From Wolinella sp963540505 (GTDB lineage: Bacteria > Campylobacterota > Campylobacteria > Campylobacterales > Helicobacteraceae), in assembly GCA_963540505.1 (NCBI GenBank), contig CAUTMV010000002.1, positions 1 through 64,000 on the forward strand: DNA of 64,000 nucleotides, given 5' to 3'. A program made the position numbers and the translations under genes. Of this stretch, positions 60,323 through 64,000 are shown piece after piece; the first letter of the stretch is position 1; every line of letters begins with the position of its first letter. The notes beneath the pieces were generated by a model. That model did no database searches and had not been told where the DNA came from. It saw only the letters and a list, made by a program, of their open reading frames with translations.

Positions 60323-60334
60323 GGGGGGGGGGGG
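60323..60334 (+). repeat. 12-G homopolymer upstream of a membrane protein/Sel1 operon
   Basis: Twelve Gs lie 38 bases before the TTG at 60373. If TATTTA (60340-60345) is the -10 box and TTAAGC (60317-60322) the -35, the tract falls in the spacer and gives it exactly 17 bases. Slippage would then change promoter strength. This promoter reading is an inference; the G tract is certain. Confidence 0.8.
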
Positions 60335-60345
60335 CACAATATTTA

Positions 60346-60375
60346 TTTAAATTCATTTACAAAGGAGAAAGCTTG
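60346..60375 (+). promoter_or_regulatory. Leader module (TTTAAATTCATT and ribosome site), copy 2
   Basis: TTTAAATTCATT (60346-60357) follows the G tract by an 11-base spacer, then AAAGGAGAAAG and the TTG start. The same order and spacing are found at 19589-19634, upstream of the candidate toxin locus. Confidence 0.6.
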
Positions 60376-60723
60376 GAGAGAGAGAACACAGAAGAGAGCA
60401 CGACCAAAGAGAGTGCAGAGAAGGAGAATAATGACTTCGTGCAGGTTAGCTTGTCCATATTTAGCGGTGTGCTCGGTGGTATAGCAGTCGATATATTCAA
60501 TGGAACAGCCCCATCTCCTCAGGAGCGTATGTTTAATCTTATCTATGATGTTGCGCTTGTTGGGGTTCTTGGTCTTATAGTGTGGGGGATTGTAGTCCAT
60601 CATAACAACCCAAAGAGAGATCTATGGAAGCCTATTTCTATATGGAAGCCCATTTCTATCGGATTGATACCGATAGTCCTGGTGATGTTTCTTGTTTGTT
60701 TCGTATGCTTTAAGAAAATGATT
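60373..60723 (+). CDS. Small membrane protein with a tandem duplication
   Basis: A 117-residue protein: a charged N-terminus (ERENTEESTTKESAEKENND), two or three hydrophobic segments (about 24-42, 55-77, 96-114) and a positive C-terminus. Residues around 85-96 contain WKPISI twice in a row, from an 18-base tandem duplication. TTG at 60373 is supported by the AAAGGAG site and by the leader shared with 19632. It is followed by the Sel1 gene 15 bases after its stop, so the pair is an operon. I do not recognise the family. Confidence 0.65.
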
Positions 60724-60738
60724 TAAAAAGGAGAAAAG

Positions 60739-61377
60739 ATGAGAAAGATTACTTTAGGTTTGGCGGTGTTAGTGAGTTTGCTGTGTCTTGAGGCGTTAGG
60801 ATGGACGCAAGAGCAGATTAAAGACTTTGATAAGCAGTGCAAAGATGGAGATAGCTTGGCTTGTGCTGGATTGGGTGAGGACTATCTTTCGGGCATAGAA
60901 GGTCTTAGCAAAGATTATAAAAAGGCAAAATTCTACCTTGAGAAAGTATGCAAAAAGGGTAATGAAAAAGATGAGCATTTTGCAAGAGCTTGCAGCAATC
61001 TTGGAGTGCTGTATGCCAAGGGCGGCTATGGCGTCCCGCAAGATTACAAAAAAGCTTTGAAGTTCTACAATCTGGCGTGCGATAAGGGAAAAACTACGGC
61101 ATGCCAAAATATCGGAGCGATGTATTGTAACGGCGAAGGTGTGCTGCGAGACATCGTCAAGGGTGTAGGCTATTTTAAAAGAGCGTGCGATGCTGGAGAT
61201 TGGGTAGCATGCAGGAATTTTGCCCTATATCACTATGATAGTGGCAATCAAAGTAAGGCGGCACAATACTATAAAAAAGCTTGCGAGATGGGTAAAAATG
61301 ACTATTGGGTGCAAAATATCCCCGAGAAAAGAGAAGCGTGGCAAAATGCGTGCAATATGTCTGATATCTTGAACTAA
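60739..61377 (+). CDS. Secreted Sel1-repeat, cysteine-rich protein (Hcp type)
   Basis: A 212-residue exported protein (signal peptide about 1-21) with about four Sel1-like repeats of 36 residues, each with a cysteine pair that would form a disulfide (for example CKDGDSLACAGLGEDYLSG, CDKGKTTACQNIGAMYCNG, CDAGDWVACRNFALYHY). It is of the Helicobacter cysteine-rich protein (Hcp) type, some of which bind beta-lactam-like ligands or affect host cells. ATG at 60739 follows AAAAAGGAG. The starting bases ATGAGAAAGAT are shared with the short frame at 19632. Probably cotranscribed with the membrane protein gene and so under the G tract. Confidence 0.85.
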   Translation: MRKITLGLAVLVSLLCLEALGWTQEQIKDFDKQCKDGDSLACAGLGEDYLSGIEGLSKDYKKAKFYLEKVCKKGNEKDEHFARACSNLGVLYAKGGYGVPQDYKKALKFYNLACDKGKTTACQNIGAMYCNGEGVLRDIVKGVGYFKRACDAGDWVACRNFALYHYDSGNQSKAAQYYKKACEMGKNDYWVQNIPEKREAWQNACNMSDILN

Positions 61378-61682
61378 TCGCTAACAAACCCAAACTCACA
61401 AAAATGCGGGAATCTAGCCCTAAAGAAGTATCTAGGGTAGATTCCTATGCTTTGGTGATGAGGGGAGCATGAAGAATCTCTTCGACCCCCGCACAAAAGC
61501 CAAATAAAGATTAACTCTTTTGTAGAGATTAGGAATCCACACTTAATTTGTGCTCGATTCCCATAGGGAATCAAACTTCATTCTGCACCCTGATTCTTGT
61601 TAAAACCTCATAAATCTCACACCTACACAGTCTTGGTGGCTTTGGTGGTGCAAACGCGTCACTTTAGCCTTTGCACTATTTG
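61378..61682. other. Gap between the Sel1 gene and cheV
   Basis: No gene is visible. It holds dispersed repeat copy B (61531-61614). The rest has scattered GGGAATC/GATTCC words and no clear promoter; the two flanking genes converge. Confidence 0.5.
61531..61614. repeat. 85-bp dispersed repeat, copy B
   Basis: Matches 19490-19576 at about 80% with one single-base gap. The hairpin arms are GATTCCC (61556-61562) and GGGAATC (61566-61572) around a 3-base loop. Compared with copy A, both arms changed at the same two stem positions and still pair. It lies between the convergent Sel1 and cheV genes. Confidence 0.8.
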
Positions 61683-62642
61683 CTATTTGGTGAGGTGCTG
61701 GCGCATGACCTCTTCAATCTGCGCGGGATTTGATTTGCTAATAAATTCATCGGCATTAAGCGAGCGCGCCATCTCTTCATTGCTGCTTCCGCTCATGGAG
61801 GAATTCACGACGATAGGAATGTGCGCAGTCTTGGAGTTTCCTTTGAGCTGCTTAATTACCTCAAAGCCCGATGCTTCAGGCATCTCAAGGTCGGTAATCA
61901 CCATGCCGATTTCACCGACATTCGTGCGCTCATCAAAGACGTAATTGAGGAGCTTTTGCCCGTTGACGAAGTCTTTGTGGATCACACCAAGCTTATCGAG
62001 GATATTTTGCATGGTCTTTAGCACGCTTGGGGAATCATCAGCCAACAGAATCTCTTTGCTTGTGTCGATTCTCTTGATTTGGCGTATCTCATCATCTTTT
62101 TCATCTTCAATCCACGGGAAGACATCGACGAGCATTTTCTCAATATCCACGACCTGCACGAGTGAGCCATCAAAATAGCGCGTGCGGCTCACGAGCTTGC
62201 TATTTTGCGTCGCTCCGCCGATTCCCGCACTTTGCTCAATCTCCGTCCATTTTTTATTCAAAATCCGATCGGCTTCATAAATCCTCACGCCCACCGTCCA
62301 GCGCGAAAACTCGCAAATCATGATGATGTCATCATCGCCCTCTTCACGCTTGATCGCGTAATCTCGCAGGTTTTTTTCTTTCATTCGCGGGTCATAATGA
62401 AACCATTTCTTCAAATCAATAAGGGGAATCGTGAGCTCGCGAATCGTGATTAGTCCCTCCACAAGGGAGCTCCCCTCATGCGATACAATCGTAATGTTCC
62501 CGCGATATTTGACGACCTCGCGGATTTTAAAGACATTCACCGCGTAGAGGTCTTTATCCTTTTCAAGGCGAAAGCAGAGCAGCTGAAGCTCGTTATTTCG
62601 GTGCAGATTGGTGACTTGATCGATGCTAGCTAGATTAGACAT
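61683..62642 (-). CDS. cheV: CheV-type chemotaxis coupling protein
   Basis: A 319-residue protein with an N-terminal CheW domain (about 18-165) and a C-terminal receiver domain (about 190-315) with acidic residues in LLADDS, phospho-acceptor in MVITDLEMP and the switch region VVNSSMSG. CheV couples receptors to CheA and acts in adaptation; Helicobacter has several CheV proteins, and which one this is cannot be decided here. ATG at 62642 follows AAAAAGGTG. Divided from msbA by 52 bases in the same direction. Confidence 0.93.
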   Translation of the reverse strand: MSNLASIDQVTNLHRNNELQLLCFRLEKDKDLYAVNVFKIREVVKYRGNITIVSHEGSSLVEGLITIRELTIPLIDLKKWFHYDPRMKEKNLRDYAIKREEGDDDIIMICEFSRWTVGVRIYEADRILNKKWTEIEQSAGIGGATQNSKLVSRTRYFDGSLVQVVDIEKMLVDVFPWIEDEKDDEIRQIKRIDTSKEILLADDSPSVLKTMQNILDKLGVIHKDFVNGQKLLNYVFDERTNVGEIGMVITDLEMPEASGFEVIKQLKGNSKTAHIPIVVNSSMSGSSNEEMARSLNADEFISKSNPAQIEEVMRQHLTK

Positions 62643-62694
62643 GACACACCTTTTTAAAAACTAATTTGTGCTCATTATAGCACACCGCAGAGGA

Positions 62695-64000
62695 TTAGGC
62701 GCGCTCGAATTCGCCTTGGGCGTTTTGAAACTCCTCTTGTGTCCCCAGCGCAAGAATCCGTCCCTCTTTAAGCAGAGCGACTTTGTGCGCGAGCGTGATG
62801 GTGGATGGGCGGTGCGCAATGATGAAAGTGATTTTGTCGCGCATGATTTCGCTGAGAGCCTCTTTGAACGCCAGCTCGGTATTTTGATCCAGCGCGCTGG
62901 TGGCTTCATCGAGGATTAGAATGTCTGGATTCTTGTAAATAGCTCGTGCGATGGCGATTCTTTGGCGTTGTCCGCCTGAGAGATTGGTGCCAAACTCATC
63001 TAAGAAAGTGTGGATTCCCGCTTCTAATTTTTCGACGAAATCCCATGCATGGGCTTTTTTGAGCGCTTGGATAATGCGCTCCTCATCGACATTCTCGCCA
63101 TAAGCGACGTTGCGCGCAATCGTGTCGTTGAAGATGAAAATCCGCTGCGTAACAATGGCGATTCGCGCGCGCAGGCTTGATTGAAGGAATCGCTCAATAG
63201 GGGAATTGTTAATCAAAATCTCGCCTTCGCTCGCCTCATACAGACGCAGGACAAGATTGACCAAAGAGCTTTTTCCCCCACCGCTATCGCCGATTAATGC
63301 AAGCGATTCCCCGCTTTTTAGCTTAAGATTAATGCCCCCAAGCGCGCGTTTGTCCTCATAAAACAGCCCTACATTTTTAAACTCAACGCTGAAAATCGGC
63401 GTGCTAAGCTCCAAATCCCCATCTTTAATCAGCCCCTCGCGATCAAGCAGCTCGAAGATTCGCTCGCTCGCGCTGACGGCGACTTGCATTTTGCTATAAA
63501 TTTCGCTCATGCGTTTGAGCGGAGTGTAGAGCATGAAAAGAGCCGTCATAAAGGAGAAAAATGCCCCGACCGTGAGTTTGTCCTCGATGACTTGATGCCC
63601 GCCGATGATGATCACTGCAGCGATGGCTAGCGCGCCGAGCGTCTCCATGAGGGGCGAAGTGAGCTCGGAGACCCGCACGGATTTCATATTCAGCTCAAAG
63701 AGCTTTTGATTCTCTTTTGAGAAGCTCTCTACTTCGAGTTTCTCGCCTGCATTGGATTTAATCAGCTCGACGTTATTGAAAATCTCTGTGAGATTGGCGG
63801 TGATGTCAGAGTTTTTCTCTTGCGTTTTTGTGGAGATTTTTTTCATCTTTTTGGCGAGCATGATGAGCGGATAGAGCGCCAGAGGCATTACGATAAGCCC
63901 GTAAAATGCGAGCTCCGGGCTTTGATAGATGACGACGCACACTAGAGCGATGATGGTCAGCCCCGCTTTAATATAATCGGCGAGGTAGTTTGAGATGGTG
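62695..64000 (-). CDS. msbA: MsbA-type ABC exporter, partial (5' end outside the window)
   Basis: The gene runs off the right edge, so only about the last 435 residues are seen. They include the second part of the membrane domain and the full ATPase domain: Walker A GDSGGGKSS, a Q-loop TQRIFIFND, signature LSGGQRQRIAIARA, Walker B ILILDEATSALD and switch histidine IIAHRPSTI. The frame stays open to 64000 with membrane-like sequence before the first in-frame GTG, so it is incomplete at the N-terminus. The family flips lipid A or other lipids; the exact substrate cannot be read. Confidence 0.9.
   Translation of the reverse strand, partial: TISNYLADYIKAGLTIIALVCVVIYQSPELAFYGLIVMPLALYPLIMLAKKMKKISTKTQEKNSDITANLTEIFNNVELIKSNAGEKLEVESFSKENQKLFELNMKSVRVSELTSPLMETLGALAIAAVIIIGGHQVIEDKLTVGAFFSFMTALFMLYTPLKRMSEIYSKMQVAVSASERIFELLDREGLIKDGDLELSTPIFSVEFKNVGLFYEDKRALGGINLKLKSGESLALIGDSGGGKSSLVNLVLRLYEASEGEILINNSPIERFLQSSLRARIAIVTQRIFIFNDTIARNVAYGENVDEERIIQALKKAHAWDFVEKLEAGIHTFLDEFGTNLSGGQRQRIAIARAIYKNPDILILDEATSALDQNTELAFKEALSEIMRDKITFIIAHRPSTITLAHKVALLKEGRILALGTQEEFQNAQGEFERA

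Noticed and set aside
1..64000. CRISPR array, prophage or complete insertion sequence
   Set aside because: I saw no regularly spaced direct repeats, no cas genes, no transposase or integrase and no phage structural genes.

Overview
The window is chromosomal DNA of a member of the Campylobacterota, most likely Helicobacteraceae (Helicobacter or Wolinella type). The evidence is the gene content and short gene blocks that I recall as conserved in Helicobacter pylori and Campylobacter: recJ-pyrG, rsmE-membrane protein-hemH-thioredoxin lipoprotein-ccsBA, rppH-lysC-hobA-holB-folP, csd3-NUDIX-pgbA-glcD, fbp-small Cys protein-metG, and flgM-flgN-flgK. HobA, the fused CcsBA and PgbA-type proteins are typical of this group. 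GC content is mid-range. I could not run searches, so the species is open.

Layout: 0.4-3.9 kb is a surface locus with three paralogous small beta-barrel proteins, which share a promoter motif, and an omptin-type outer-membrane protease. 4.2-19.3 kb is housekeeping (recJ, pyrG, M48 protease, prmC, dnaQ-like, rpe, fbp, metG, response regulator, glyS). 19.3-20.75 kb is a short accessory island: a GATTC-rich non-coding stretch, an 85-bp dispersed repeat, a basic/acidic overlapping gene pair that looks like an orphan toxin and immunity protein, a 17-bp inverted repeat and an AT-rich broken reading frame. 20.7-32 kb is metabolism and cytochrome c/heme biogenesis plus tRNA-Pro(GGG). 32-38.6 kb is a TraT-like lipoprotein and a TonB-dependent receptor with a large M16 protease, headed by an 11-G tract in the Shine-Dalgarno position. 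38.8-44.7 kb is a TMAO/S-oxide reductase with its monoheme cytochrome, a two-component system and an orphan pseudopilin. 44.7-56.5 kb is housekeeping and envelope genes. 56.6-59.4 kb is flgM-flgN-flgK. 60.3-61.4 kb is a second G-tract-headed operon (small membrane protein and Sel1-repeat protein). 61.5 kb holds the second copy of the dispersed repeat, followed by cheV and a partial msbA.

How they fit together: the most interesting units are (i) a putative phase-variable protease-associated import system at 33.3-38.6 kb, (ii) the candidate toxin/immunity pair at 19.7-20.4 kb, and (iii) a family of shared non-coding modules. These modules are the 85-bp repeat, whose hairpin keeps pairing through compensatory changes, and a G-tract/TTTAAATTCATT leader. 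They link the two accessory loci at 19.5 kb and 60-61.6 kb. Across the whole window the heptamer GGGAATC/GATTCCC is strongly over-represented: I counted about 25 in the first 10 kb, where about one is expected by chance. It occurs in coding and non-coding DNA, in different reading frames, and often as hairpins.
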